In this document: positions 1 to 12,205 of the stretch, piece by piece
Layout: each line of letters starts with the position of its first letter
Numbering within the stretch: the first letter of the stretch is position 1
NCBI GenBank assembly: GCA_947561395.2
Contig: OX387182.1
Coordinates: 41,223,949-41,287,948, forward strand
DNA length: 64,000 bases
Direction of reading: 5' to 3'
DNA from: Buxus sempervirens
Lineage: Eukaryota > Streptophyta > Magnoliopsida > Buxales > Buxaceae
Program-made: the position numbers and the translations under genes
The notes under the pieces: generated by a model
Told to the model about the DNA's origin: nothing
Databases searched by the model: none
The model's input: the letters and a program-made list of their open reading frames with translations, nothing else

Positions 1-1596
1 AAACGAGACTGGGGATTGACCCTAGTGCTAGAACCCATGTAGCATAAGGCCTTTTTGATTGATTGTAAACCGTACCATATTCAAAGTACCCTTGATTATC
101 TTAAAGAGAACAGAGGGAAACGATAATGGAACGGAACCCTAGGCTATGCTAGAACCTATTTTATTGAATCTATATGCATGTGTATGGATCTTACTAGGTT
201 TTTTTCACTTTTGCACACATATCACTATTTTGGCGGGATAGGCTCATATTTGGGGTTTATTGCATTTATTGTGATAAATCTCAAATAAATGGCCTCAATC
301 AATTCTGGAATGCCTTTCGGATGATTTTAAAGTATTTGTGTTCATCTTGCACGAATTTCATTTTTATCAATTTTCGGACTTGGTTTTACTCAAAAATGGC
401 TTAGCTTGACAGCACCTGTACCCTTACTTCGGACGTCCGTAACTTCATCATCCGGATGAATTTTGGGGCGATTCCAGAACCATAGGAAAGGTGAGGCTGT
501 CTAGTTTATGTCCACCAAATTTCATGAATTTCTATCTAGCCGATTTTTGACACCTCTCTGTCGAAGTTAAGTGGACAGTTCAGGTCTAAGTACAGAACTT
601 GTCACTTCGACGGACCGCCATGTGTTCGTTTTAAGTCCGATTCGAGTGATTTTTGTTTCTGAGTACTCCTCTATGAGTCTATTTTCAAATCCAGTTGGTT
701 TCATAATTTTTGGATTCCATTTGAATTATTGGTAGCCGATTTACTCAGAACTGCTCATTTGCATTTTTCTGGGTAAATCTGTGATCTTCGGGACCTGTTC
801 GGGAGACCACCCAAGGCACATCCAAAGGGATTTTTGTATGAGGCTAGTTTCTCTGGAAATATGGCCATACAGACTTCAATCACACCAAATTTCACGGATT
901 TCTATGTAGTGGATTTTTCTAGACAATTTTCCAAAGTTGCCCACTTACCACTTTTAAAAATCCCCAACAGCAGCTTCAAAGGAGCATAACTCCTAGGATT
1001 TTTATCGGAATGGATTGAAATTTTGCATGAAACTCTTATTTGCCCTAATCTTTCAAATGGATTTGGTTTGGTTCAATTTAATATTGGATTTGAGTGATTT
1101 TAAAGCAAATGGCATACTTTTTACCGAATTTTTCGGATTTGATTCAACTTGGTTTTTGAGCAACTTGTGCTTTGATTTCCATCTTTTGAGATATTCCAGA
1201 AATGATATTGATATAAGAGAGGATCTAAAACCCATTTAGATCTTCATGTGAAAATATCATACATTGTTCCTTTTTTCAAGGTTTTCTATGATTTTAGCAA
1301 GCTTTCTATTTTTGCATGAACATACACTTGGCAACCACTTCGTGTGGATGAATGGGGGTGCCTAACACCTTCCCCCGTTCATAATCTAATCCCCTTACCC
1401 ATCTCTGGATTTGATTTTCAAGTAGGGTTATTTTTATCCTAGAATTTGTCTTTTGGCTATTTTTGCCTACTTTTGAACTTTTGGTGTCCATTCTCACCCC
1501 AAAATCATGAATGGTGGCGACTCTCCCAATTTTTGCGTTGAGCCCGTGTGTTGACGGAGGGACGATCACTCCGGTGATTTTTTCCCATGTCTCACA
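1..1596 (+). repeat. LTR of element-I family, inverted copy, cut by window start
   Basis: The sequence is the reverse complement of about 8127-9731 in the LTRs of element I, with scattered differences. It ends at 1596 in the terminal CTCACA shared by this LTR family. Read in gag-pol sense it lies on the plus strand. A 5' LTR of this family is followed by AC and then the primer binding site TGGCGACTCTGCTGGGGA. Here the LTR is followed by CTATCTCTACC, so it is a 3' LTR or a solo LTR whose body lies left of the window. The U3 part with the palindromes and TATA box is outside the window. Confidence 0.9.
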
Positions 1597-2115
1597 CTAT
1601 CTCTACCATAGGACGTAAACACATAGGATCCACACAAGCTCCGCAGGAGAATGCACATCTCTAAGACTACTGGTACCCCCTGCAGGAGACAGCATAACTC
1701 TACCGTAGGATGTGAACACCTAGCATCTACCTCTACCGTAGGAGATAGCTTCCTCACCTTCCAGTGGTAACTCACACACCCATCCTCCATGTGGGATGCA
1801 ATCACGCATAATCACATCTCCCCCGCATGAGGTATCTCTCCTGTAGGATGCAATCCATCGGAAATACATCTGCCCCACAGGAGGTAATGAATCTCTTCCA
1901 CAGGAGGTAATGTCTCCGCCATGAAGCGGGTATCTCCGCCACTTAGCGGGTTATCTCTGCCACCAAGCAGGTTAGGGTCTCCGCCACCAAGCGGGTTAGG
2001 GTCTCCGCCACCAAGCGGGTATCTCTGCCACCAAGCAGGTTAGGGTCTCCGCCACCAAGCGGTTTAGGGTCTCCGCCACCAAGCGGGTATCTCTGCCACC
2101 AAGCAGGTTATTTAT
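1597..2115. repeat. compound minisatellite
   Basis: From about 1915 there are nine head-to-tail units of 20-24 bp of the form TCTCCGCCACCAAGCGGGTT(AGGG), alternating between forms with CGCC..GCGGG and TGCC..GCAGG and between forms with and without AGGG. From 1597 to 1915 a looser series of short near-palindromes recurs (CTCCGCAGGAG, CTACCGTAGGA, CCCTGCAGGAG, CCACAGGAGG). It directly abuts the end of the LTR. No coding potential. Confidence 0.75.
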
Positions 2116-3030
2116 AAAACTGGCCACCAAGCCATCACAGATAGTTCTCAATTCCATTATTATTTATAACATACTAGGTTCATGTTCAAGGTCCGGTTCT
2201 AAACAGTTCCCCAGTTTATTAATCATAATATTTTGTTCAGTATATAAAAATAAGTTTAACGTGACATCCTGATTTAGTGTTAAACAAGTATTTAATTATA
2301 TCAAAAGTTGAACGCATAACACGCACGCTAAAGTGCGGTTCTAATCATGTATTAATCAATATTCAACTGTTTAATAATATATGTGGTTCGTTTTTAAAGT
2401 ATTAAGATTTAATTAATATACGGTTAAATTATCAAAAATTGTTAAAGTTTAGGTTTAGTGAAAGAGTCAAGTACGTAAACAAATCTAAGTATGTTTAGGT
2501 TAAGTTTTTCAATTTATTTAAAGTTTTGTGAGGGTCAAAAAGACATATGAAAGTATTTAGAGTTTAGTTTAATTCAATAAAGATGGAAGTATTTACGTTT
2601 GGGTTTTAATTCATTAAAGTATATAAAAATATTTAAGGTTTAGGCTTGTAATCATTACAAGCCATTAATTCGTTTTTTTCATTGATCGCCTAAGATTGCT
2701 CCGATAGACGAACCTGGCGCTCTTCAGCGTTACGCGTATGTCGTTAAAAATAAAAGGAGCGCCGATCGTCCGTCACTCGGCGGTCTCGGGCGCTCGAAAT
2801 TTTTCAACGAACGCTGAATATCGCCGAGGAGCGCTGAGTACAGGCATGCTCGGCGCTCTAACCAGAAAGACGAACCGAGTTTCTAAACATCAAATTTTTG
2901 GGTTCTAATCGCTTCTAAAATTCATATAAATTAATATCAATCAATATACACATATTTACAACATAGAAGATCATGCAATCGAATCGAATAATCTCATAAA
3001 CACAAAATAAGCGTTAAAACGAAGTGCCAC
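2116..3030. other. intergenic, AT-rich with a GC-rich motif island
   Basis: 2116-2690 is AT-rich with recurring GTTTAGGTTTAG-type words and no recognisable gene. 2716-2859 is a GC-rich island in which GGCGCTC or its complement GAGCGC(C/T) occurs about five times. The remainder to 3030 shows nothing. Confidence 0.5.
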
Positions 3031-3150
3031 CTACCTCCGTCTGCTCAAATCCTTTCTTCTTCCAACCAGAGACTTCCTCTCCTCTTCGCAGGCAAGAGAC
3101 GTTCCAAGAATGGTGAGGAACATGAGGACCACAAGGAATGCTTTCCCCAT
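3031..3150 (-). CDS. possible small secreted peptide (39 aa) or first exon
   Basis: From the ATG at 3150 the frame gives a lysine at residue 3, a hydrophobic run of about 15 residues (AFLVVLMFLTILGTSLA), then Cys-Glu-Glu-Glu and an Arg/Lys-rich tail ending RRKDLSRRR. This is the shape of a signal peptide with a short mature part. The sequence GGAG/GTAGG at the stop is also a fair splice donor, so this could be the first exon of a longer secreted-peptide precursor. No downstream exon was recognised and no family (RGF, PSK, CLE) motif is visible. A longer in-frame start exists at 3225. Evidence is weak. Confidence 0.25.
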   Translation of the reverse strand: MGKAFLVVLMFLTILGTSLACEEERKSLVGRRKDLSRRR

Positions 3151-3225
3151 GTGATGCTCGAGTCCTGCAAAGCTGCAACTCTGTTTTTCTTTTTCCTTTC
3201 TCATTTTAATTGGGTGAATAGACAA

Positions 3226-4233
3226 GCAAATGAAATTAAGCAGAACTTAAAAAGATACAATGAAAGCTGTAGCATAGCTATAGAGTTTATAAAAAAGTAC
3301 AGGCTTTAAGAGCTGGGGAGGAACCGAATGTCAATAACATGAAAAGCTATCAAGAGCAGAGCTTGCCAAATGAACTGTACCTGGTCTGCCTCACGATTGA
3401 CAATTGACATCTTGACTATGGTAATCTTCTGGTTTAAGAGCTTGCTGCTTCAACAATGATATCTAATGAGATTTCAATTGCCGAGCAGAATGCAGCAATG
3501 AAATGTCCACTTGAATTCCTGCAATCAACTAGCAGTAGCTTCTCAACTAGATTTGGCCGTACCAAAAATGCATCCAAAGTAAATAGAAAAATTAAGCCCT
3601 TAATGGTGGCAATTAATTAATAGATTGGATGCAAACACAAATTTTCGCCCTATAATGAAGCCTTTAATTACTTTCGATAACATTGTCTATCATTTTGTTA
3701 ACACAATGCTCCCTTCCTACTTTGGTAAATAGGAGCTTTGTGGTATGATGTGGGCCCTCACTTGTGGCATTGTTGTGTGTGTGAGGTCACTATATTTGAT
3801 CTATACACAATCTATTACCCAATTTAGAACACTAGAGGTTGTATGTGATCATTCATGATTTAGTCCTTCAATTTTGGTCTTTCGACCAAAATTATTTCAA
3901 GGTTATGTCCAAAAAAAAAAAAATTTTTCCAAATGCCAAAATAATGTAATATTGAAATGGAATAACCACCCCAGAACAATAAGATAAATCTTTCCAGTTT
4001 TAGGTAAAAGGGAAATTTATATTAATTGCTTCATGAAAAGAAGTAAAAAATGAATAAAAAGTCTATTGTAATACCAGTACGACACGTACCTAGTTACTTC
4101 ACGATTTGTTGCTGCTTCACTGCAATGCAATCAATGTGGAAAAGGGCAAAAGAGAGATCAGCCAACATGGGTGCACGTGCTCTCAAGAATTTTTTAAATC
4201 CCAAACCGGTTAGAGGTGGTAGTTCTCCCAACC
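3226..4233. other. intergenic, nothing recognised
   Basis: AT-rich DNA with short homopolymers (for example 3909-3922). I see no conserved domain, RNA gene or clear repeat boundary. Confidence 0.4.
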
Positions 4234-4402
4234 TAGGGCTGGCAATGGGTCGGATATATTTCCGAATCCGATCCGAAATTGCCGAATTCGGATATAGGTT
4301 TTAGATCCACGGTTCGGATACGGATCTCGGATTTCGGATCCGGAAAAATTCGGATTCGAATTCGGATATAGGTGTATCCGATCCGAAAAAGATCCGAACC
4401 GA
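4234..4402. mobile_element. hAT-like terminal sequence
   Basis: It begins TAGGGCTGGCAATGGGTCGG, resembling the ends of plant Ac-type hAT elements. It continues as the typical subterminal array of CGGAT/ATCCG words in both orientations up to about 4402. I found no matching opposite end or 8-bp target duplication, so this is a fragment or a diverged end. Confidence 0.45.
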
Positions 4403-5984
4403 ATATATGCTTATAATATATATATACTTAGCCCAGAGGCCCTAGACCATGGTTCAACCATAAATTAGATTGGTTAAACGCCTAAACCATCGTTCGACCA
4501 TCAACTAAAAATGCAAAACAAAAAACACATTTCGCCCTAACCCTAACCCAAAAACGAATGCCCTAACTCCTCCTTCACCATTCTCCGCCGAGAGCCGACT
4601 GCGCATTTGGGGGGATCCTTCGTCGACTACGAACTCGCCGGTCGCCGCCGCCGTCGAACAACTTTGTTGTTCCCTGTCGACAACTTCGTCGGCAACTTCG
4701 TCGAACAACTTCGTCGACTACGAAGTACGAACCCATTTGCCCTAGCTCCCTGTCGATACAAACTCGCCGGTCGCCTCGCCATCTTCCTCAAGTCGGTAAG
4801 TTCCTCATCAGAGAAGACAACATTTCTTTGTTATATTTTTTTTAAGCAAATCCTTTCCAATCTGCAGAATCTCAGACTCCTCTGTTTCAGGCATTCAGCC
4901 GTTTATTGGCTTCGTTGGGTCTCAAGCGAGCAAATCAACTCCGTCGATACTCGATAGCGATTCCGTTCAGGTGTTTCCAGCGGCTGTTTGGTGACTCCTC
5001 TGTTTCAGGCATTCAGGCATTTAACAACTTCGTTGGGTCTCAGGCGAGCTAATCAGGTAAGCAGAAGCTCCCAGTCTATTTCTACGTGGATTTAGTGACT
5101 TTTCTCAATGGTCTCGTTCGCATCTCATATTCAGTAATCTCTGGCATGTCAGCTTCGTTTTGCACCTCTTGTATGTTGTCGACTCTCGTTTGGCATTGAG
5201 AATTTGTCTTGTTGAAAAATCCTTCGATACAGAGGTTTATGTGCATATATTTTTGGGTTGCTTTATGTGCATATATTTTTGTTTGTCAGAGAAGTTTTGA
5301 ATTGTTTCGAATGAGGACCTGTTGAAGGAAATCCTGTGAAGGTAGAATGTTATATCAACTAATTGGAGCAGAAAAACAGAACAAACAATACATGGATATG
5401 AACTTAGGGCAGGAAGAATAATTACAGACACTGATAATCTACTAACTACAACCGTAATAGTGAATTATAAGGAAACCCAGTTTAGTTGGATATAACATCC
5501 TTAACCTGGTTCAAGAAAATTCAGAAAACCAAATCACTGATCTTAATTTTGTTTCATAATGCTCAATAGCTTAAGCTGGAAATTACACATTAATAGTATT
5601 TGATGTTGGTTCCTTTTACAGAATTCTGACCTAGACTAAAACAAGGATTTTCAACTAACCAGGTTTCATATTTTAAGTCCATTAACAAATCCATATTTTC
5701 TGATTTTGTACTATTAGTTTTAAAATTTTCAAGACATTAATGATTCCAATAATAATATAAAGAATGCTGATTCACAAGTTCTTCAACCTCCACCACACAA
5801 GTTCTTGTATGCTGTGTTTTTGTTTCTTCATATATAGCTAGTTCTAGATGAGAGAAGAAATTTTCTGATTTTTGTTTTTTGGTGTCAAGTGGATGTGGTA
5901 TTCATATACCAATGTTTAGCTTTATGTTTCTTTACTCTTTTGCATGGTGCCATGTGATGAGGAAGATTTTCATTGCTGAAAGTC
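4403..5984. other. intergenic, no supported gene
   Basis: 4535-4549 reads CCCTAACCCTAACCC, a two-and-a-half-unit telomere-like word too short to mean a telomere. 4570-5060 is rich in CGTCGAC and TTCGTC words and has a near duplication (CTCCTCTGTTTCAGGCATTCA at about 4875 and 4997), as in a transposon 5' leader. Beyond 5100 it is AT-rich with nothing recognised. Confidence 0.35.
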
Positions 5985-8126
5985 TTCTTACTTTAACTAA
6001 AGTTCATGTTCTCTCACTCTAACTACCAAGAAAAAAAAAACATGTAAACAGAGGAATTCTTCACACTTGAGCAAGACAAGGAAAAAGCAAAAAAAAAAAA
6101 AAGAAAGAAAAAGAAAAAGATGGAAAAAGAAAAAGAGGTCTCTGACCCCACATTGTATTCTCTGATCTGTTTGCTTTGAGTGATACTCTTGAGTTGGATG
6201 CATAATGCTCAAAAATTAATTCATCAAGAAAAAGAGGTTACGGACCCACATTGTATTCTCTGAGATGTTTGCTTTGAATGGTTCTTTGATAGTTTATTTT
6301 CGTATGAACCATCCTAAAGTATTAAAATTGAGTTTGTGAGTTGTAACCCGTGGCACAAGTGGCATTTTTTGTCTCCTGAGTAGTAGAGTGTTCTGTCATT
6401 TTGTTTATAAATGCCGTGTAAACTTGGCAATTGGTTGTGAATGTAGTGAATTTTAGAATAACGTTTTAAAAGACAGGCGTACGTAATTTTCCCAACAAAA
6501 AATGACGAAATCTCATGGCGGATCCGACTGATTTAGTGGCTGGCCTTTTTTTTGTAGTGTGGCAATGGATTGGTGTTAGAGAAAAGGTCAATGTCATTTG
6601 GTTCGACCATTGGCATGAATTGGGTCTCTTCATAGGTTGGTGATGGACCTCAAAAAATTTAAGAAACGAAACCCACGTTACGGACCATTGGCATGAATTT
6701 TGCACGCAATATGTGATTCGTCGCTTATCTTTAGGTGCAAGTGCTGACTGAGATAAGGTTCAAAGCGCATCTTCTTTCTTTGCTTTCAAGTGTCAAGTTA
6801 TCCTCCAATTTTTTGTATGGTTCCTTGGAGCATAAGATTCTGATAATTTTATTTGACTGTTAATTTTAATTGCACAGTGACTCTTAGATTTAAATCATTT
6901 CATTTGGTTAAAATATCCATCTTAGAGTGTTTGTTATGATGCTAATTTAAAGTCCCACACATGAGTCCTGAAATTTATACCTTCCCCTGAAATTTTTGTT
7001 CAAGCTTTTCCAATAAACTTTTTTCAATGGGCAGAGCTCATGGTGTTCAGTTTTGTCACTTCCTTTTCTTCTTTTTTACCAGCAACATCAATTAATCAGC
7101 TCAAGTTCAATCCTGTTTGCATTATTCTTTGAATCATATCTCAAGGCTAATATCCAATGGACGCCACACCATGGAGTTGGGTTGTCATGAAACAAAGAGA
7201 CCTCAACGTTTTAAATACTAAAAAGTGGCAATGAGCATAACTCTCAACATTTTAAAACAAAGAGATGAAGACAAATTAGCATGGATATAAGTGATGTCCA
7301 TAGAATAGCATTTGTGGATAATTATTTTGATCCATATCATATTTTTATATAATTTAAGTTGTAATGATACTTTTCATTATAATTTACACATATTTCTATC
7401 CTTTACACGTATTGAACTCCAAAGTTCCAAGGATAGAATACAAATCGGTCTTATATTAACCTCTTTTAAATATGTACCAACATAACATAAATTAATTGAG
7501 ATTATTATTAAATGATTAACAAATGACAACTAAATATGATTAGAGCTTTACAATAACATGCATATAAAGTACTCATCAAATGCTACAATACAAACATGTC
7601 CCCTCAATTTGGTAGATGTTACAAATTTTCTCTGCGTTCACCCGCATCACGCGTGCCTTTCCCCAAAATGCTGTTGAAGGGAGAATAATCCCCAAAGGAA
7701 TCATCACACCAAACAAAGTGGATTATGTGGTGCACTTAAAATAAGCTTAAGCAAAGTCAATTAACAAAGCATCTAGAGAGGCAACGACTTGAGAACTGAG
7801 ACATTAGCATTACTTATAAAGGGTTAAACCATATGCATATGAAACTTGTAAAAAGAAGGAAAGGGAATAAAGAGGAGGCAAATTAGCATATATTCTCCTA
7901 TTCCCTGCAATGAACTTTTAAAGGTCCAGAAGGACTACATTCTAACGATATTACCTGAACAAGGGTCTCAAATTTACTTCTCAAATGAAAATAATCTTAG
8001 TGGATCCTATTTAATTAAGGCCTGAAGGCACTTGAAAGGAAAGGATAACATTTTCATCAAAAGAAAGTTCATATTCGACTATTCACACATACACACATAT
8101 CAAATTGGTAGATTTTGATATGTGTG
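5985..8126. repeat. segmental duplication, copy A (left part)
   Basis: This aligns by eye with 30776-34995, for example the stretch after TTTAACTAAAGTT at 5991 and 30784, the CACATTGTATTCTCTGA words, and the block around TTTCCCCAAAATGC at 7660 and 33670. Copy A lacks two segments present in copy B: the solo LTR 32351-33420 and about 0.87 kb at 33808-34685. No gene recognised. It is interrupted at 8126 by element I. Confidence 0.8.
8122..8126. other. target-site duplication of element I (left)
   Basis: GTGTG immediately precedes the LTR start TGTGAGAC and is repeated at 29172-29176 immediately after the second LTR. Confidence 0.85.
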
Positions 8127-10004
8127 TGTGAGACATGGGAAAAAATCACCGGAGTGATCGTCCCTCCGTCAACACACGGGCTCAACGCAAAAGTGGGAGA
8201 GTCGCCACCATTCATGATTTTGGGGTGAGAATGGACACCAAAGATACAAAAGTAGGCAAAAATAGCCAAAAGACAAATTCTAGGATAAAAATAATCCTAC
8301 TTGGAAATCAAATCCAGAGATGGGTAAGGGGATTAGATTATGAACGGGGGAAGGTGTTAGGCACCCCCATTCATCCACACGAAGTGGTTGCCAAGTGTAT
8401 GCTCATGCAAAAAATAAAGTAAGAAAGCTTGCTAAAAATCATAGAAAACCTTGAAAAAGGATTAATGTATGATATTTTCACATGAAGATCTAAATGGATT
8501 TTAGATCCTCTCTTATGTCAATATCATTTCTGAAATATCTCAAAAGATGGAAATCAAAGCACAAATTGCTCAAAACCAAGTTAAATCAAATTCGGAAAAT
8601 TTGGTAAAAAGTATACCATTTTCCTTGAAATCATTCAAATCCGATTCTAAATTGACCCAAACCAAATCCATTTGAAAGATTAGGGTAAACAAGAGTCTCA
8701 TGCAAAATTTCACTTCATTCCGATGAAAAATCTAGGAGTTATGCTCCTTTGAAGTTGCTGTTGGGGATTTTTAAAAGTGGTAAGTGGGCAACTTTGGAAA
8801 ATTGTCTAGAAAAATCCACTATATAGAAATCCGTGAAATTTGGTGTGATTGAAGTCTGTATGGCCATCTTTCAACAGAAACTAGTCTCATACAAAAATCC
8901 CTTCGGGTGTGCCTTGGGTGGTCTCCCGAACAGGCCCCGAAGATCACAGATTTACCCAGAAAAATGCAAATGAGCAGTTCTGAGTAAATCGGCTACCAAT
9001 AATTCAAATGGAATCCAAAAATTATGAAACCAACTGGATTTGAAAATAGACTATAAAAGGAGTACTCAGAAATAAAAATCACTCGAATCGGACTTAAAAC
9101 AAACACATGGCGGTCCGTCGAAGTGACAAGTTCTGTACTTGGACCTGAACTGTCCACTTAACTTCGACAGAGAAGTGTCAAAAATCGGCTAGATAGAAAT
9201 TCATGAAATTTGGTGGACATAAACTAGACAGCCTCACCTTTCCCATGGTTCTAGAATCGCCCCAAAATTCATCCGGATGATGAAGTTACGGACGTCCGAA
9301 GTAAGGGTACAGGTGCTGTCAAGCTAAGCCACTTTTGAGTAAAAACCAAATCCGAAAATTGATAAAAAAATGAAATCCGTGCAAGACGAACACAAATACT
9401 TCAAAATCATCCGAAAGGCATTCCAGAATTGATTGAGGCCATTTATTTGAGATTTATCACAATAAATGCAATAAACCCCAAATATGAGCCTATCCCGCCA
9501 AAATAGTGATATGTGTGCAAAAGTGAAAAAAACCTAGCAAGATCCATACACATGCATATAGATTCAACAAAATAGGTTCTAGCATAGCCTAGGGTTCCGT
9601 TCCATTATCGTTTCCCTCTGTTCTCTTTAAGATAATCAAGGGTACTTTGAATATGGAACGGTTTACAATCAATCAAAAAGGCCTTATGCTACATAGGTTC
9701 TAGCACTAGGGTCAATCCCTAGTCTCGTTTCTCCTAGATCCGCCTTCACGTTTTACGGCTAGGGGAGTCTTGAGATACTTTGAGCCAGGGAAGGATTTCC
9801 ACACATACAAACAAGGCTTTATACTACAGAAAGGTAGAAGAAGAGATCTAGATCTAGGAATGTAAAGACAGAAAATAAAAAGAAAAGTTGAGGCTTACCT
9901 GAGTGCTGGAGGCGATTCCACAGCGGTTTCCTTCTTCTCTTGGAGTTCTTCTTTGCGAGAATTCAAAACAAGAGTTGTGTCTTTTTGCTCAAGGAGGAGG
10001 CTCC

Positions 10005-10012
10005 TATTTATA
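10005..10012 (-). promoter_or_regulatory. LTR TATA box
   Basis: TATAAATA on the minus strand within CCTATAAATAGG, at a normal U3/R position. It lies about 160 bp downstream (in gag-pol sense) of the palindrome cluster. In this LTR copy it would drive transcription out into the flanking DNA. Confidence 0.7.
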
Positions 10013-10169
10013 GGCAAGGGCTAAGGTCATTGGTAGACACAAATTAATGTCTAGAACCCCTCCAACCTAAACCCTAAGGTCATTTCCGCGATTTCCCCTC
10101 ATTTAATGAGGGACATGATGGTAAAAGTGAAAAGCTCTCGGAAAACCCTAATTTTGAGCAAACTTAAGG

Positions 10170-10296
10170 TATCCGGTATATCAGACCGGATAACAAAGGG
10201 CCTTAAGGTATCCGGTACATGGTACCGGATACGCTAAGGCCCACACGTATCCGGAATGAGTATCCGGATACGGGGAGGAGCACTTGTATCCGGATA
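10170..10296. promoter_or_regulatory. palindrome cluster I-a (3' LTR U3)
   Basis: Three full 23-bp units TATCCGG-N9-CCGGATA start at 10170, 10209 and 10248. A fourth, starting at 10287, has shrunk to the 10-bp TATCCGGATA by loss of 13 bp. Starts are exactly 39 bp apart. The unit at 10209 is a perfect palindrome with 10-bp arms around ATG. The 16-bp spacers are not conserved. The cluster lies upstream of the LTR TATA box in gag-pol sense. Confidence 0.9.
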
Positions 10297-10387
10297 CTGG
10301 CAAAAATTTATTTTCTTCAAATTCTGTGCTGGCTTTCCAGGAGATAATGATTTTTGATGATTGTTTGTGCAATTTGGGGTGTCTACA

Positions 10388-10400
10388 ACTGCCCCTCTTT
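10388..10400 (-). other. polypurine tract of element I
   Basis: On the minus strand AAAGAGGGGCAGT directly precedes the LTR start TGTAGACACC, the expected place for plus-strand priming. Element II has GAAGAGGGGGCAGT at the same place. Confidence 0.7.
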
Positions 10401-10790
10401 GCGGGAGCTGCGAAGCAGTGAGCTGCAAAGAGTAGACAAGCCCAAATTGCATTCCCTTGAGCATGATTTGCTCGGTTCAATTCAATTTCTGTAGAAAAAC
10501 ATTTTTGAGTGGAGATTTGCCAAAAAGCCCTCACTTTAAGGGGGCATCTCTCCAAGAGTTCTTAAATTCCACTGAGCCCTTTGTGGCTGTGAAGTGGATT
10601 TTAAGCCCAAAAATAGGATTTTTGAAAAACTGATTTTTTATCAAACCAAGTTGAAAATTGAGTGGATATCATCCTTTTGACCAGGCACATTTCCCAAAGT
10701 TGTCTCGAATTCCACAGAGCTCTCGTGGCTGTGAGGTGGATTTCAAGACAAAAATAGGATTTTTGAGAAAATAAAAATTGTAGCACAATT

Positions 10791-10983
10791 TTGCTCTTTC
10801 CTTTTCCTTCTCTTTTCTTTTTTCTTTTCTCTTTTTTTCTTTTTCTTTTCTTTTTTCTTTTCTTTTTTCTTTTCTTTTTTCTTTTTTCTTTTTTTTTTTC
10901 TTTTTTCTTTCTTTTTTCCTGTTTTTTTCTCAATTTTTTCTATTTTTTTCTGCTTTTTTCTATTTTTTTCTTTTTTTCTTTAG
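10791..10983. repeat. long pyrimidine tract
   Basis: About 190 bp of almost pure T and C on the plus strand (TTTTC/TTTTTC words) between the polypurine tract and the next palindrome cluster. The lysine-rich frame opposite it is a translation of this simple repeat, not a gene. Confidence 0.85.
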
Positions 10984-11045
10984 TATCCGGTAAGTGTATC
11001 CGGATAATACAGGGTATGCGGGTATCCGGCCTGAGTATCCGGATC
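10984..11045. promoter_or_regulatory. palindrome cluster I-b (upstream of PMD1)
   Basis: Two 23-bp units start at 10984 and 11023, again 39 bp apart. The second ends in CCGGATC, one arm mismatch. They stand just upstream of the GC-rich word at 11061-11080 and of the PMD1 leader. Confidence 0.85.
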
Positions 11046-11060
11046 CCGCAAGTTTACTTA

Positions 11061-12205
11061 AGTCGCGCGCGACCGCGACTTTTCATTTCTTTTCTTCATT
11101 CTCCGACAACTCCGACCGGCCACAGACCTTCGTCCCCGACTGTCACGATTCGCCCTGCTTCTCCGGCGATCTCCAGCTACTCCGGCGACTCCTATTGCTG
11201 CCGGCGACGACCTGCAACTCCGGCGACTTCAGTGATCGGCCATTGATAGCTGCAGTCAAGCCCTAGCTCGATTTCCTCCCATTTTCGGGGGTTCTCTCAA
11301 CTCAATATCATTGTCTTTGCTCCGGTGATCTTCTTTGAACTCCGGGAATCCAATTTCACTTTCTCTATTGCCCATCAAGCAGTAAGTGTGTCTTGGCAAT
11401 TTTCAATTGAACCAATTTCTTATCCATACCGAATTGCAAATTCCACATAACATTTTGCTTTGATTGTTGGTTGAATTTAGTTTATTTGTAAACTAATGCT
11501 CATCCTTCCACTGTTCTTGCCGAATTTGACATTGAGTGGCATGTTTGTTCCTATTCTGGAATTTCTGCAAAGTTTGTGCCTGGTGCTTTAATCGAATCTA
11601 GCAATTGCCATGATTCTGAATTGCAATCAACTTTTGCTATGATTCTTTCCTGTATTGATTGGAATTCCTGCTGATGAGGAATTCTGGCTTACTTTTGCTT
11701 TGGCTGTCAATTCTTGAATTGCATGCTTCTTTTTTTTTTTCTGATTGACACCCTGCTGGCATGATCACATTGGCTTTTTCTCTGAATTACTGACATTGTA
11801 CTGCCATTAGCTCCTTTCGGCTTTGATGGCCACTTCTTGATCATGTGGTATTTCTTTTCTTGCAATTGATTTTTTTTCCTTGGTAATCCTTGATGATTCT
11901 TGATACTAGCTTGTGTCTGGAGAACCACTTATTATAATCTTTTGCATCTGTCTCAAATTTTTCCAGAAACATTTGACCTGCAACAGACCACAAAATTAAG
12001 TTAGAATTCTTGGCAATAGCTTTGAAGAGACCAAGGTCCTATTAAACACGAACTGAATCTAGACCCAACAGCCAAGTATTATTCCTAACAAATGTGCAAT
12101 GAATCTAGATCAAAACCAAGTAGAATTCCTGATAAATTTAAACTGAATTTAGATTCAAAGCAAAGTAGGATTAGATCTCATAGGACACTTCCCTGCTGTA
12201 TGTAG
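11061..12205 (+). promoter_or_regulatory. PMD1 leader with probable 5'-UTR intron
   Basis: 11061-11080 holds the GC-only word GTCGCGCGCGACCGCGAC; a related GACCGCGACCGCGG lies at the same place in element II. 11090-11240 has several CTCCGGCGA words like a plant 5' UTR. A donor GCA/GTAAGT at 11382 and an acceptor GTAG ending at 12205 directly before the ATG suggest an 824-bp 5'-UTR intron. Element II repeats this layout. No TATA box is obvious. Confidence 0.5.

Larger units (their letters stand above)
8127..10387 (-). repeat. element I 3' LTR
   Basis: Runs from TGTGAGACATGG to GGTGTCTACA on the plus strand; in gag-pol sense it starts TGTAGACACCCC. It is 11 bp shorter than the other LTR, fully explained by two extra A after position 8140 and a 13-bp loss in the fourth palindrome near 10295. 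Any frames inside it are LTR shadows. Confidence 0.95.

Noticed and set aside
1915-2115. GGTTAGGG words resembling telomere repeats
   Set aside because: They occur once per 24-bp minisatellite unit and are not contiguous telomere units.
4535-4549. Interstitial telomere
   Set aside because: Only two and a half units; expected by chance or from leader sequences.
8135-8422. Frame of 95 codons repeated at 26834-27193 and, inverted, at 1306-1569
   Set aside because: It lies inside the LTRs and simply repeats with them; no known protein, and it would lie at the LTR U5 end.
10601-10933. Lysine-rich minus-strand frame of 110 codons
   Set aside because: It is the translation of the T/C simple repeat at 10791-10983 opposite the element leader; no domain.
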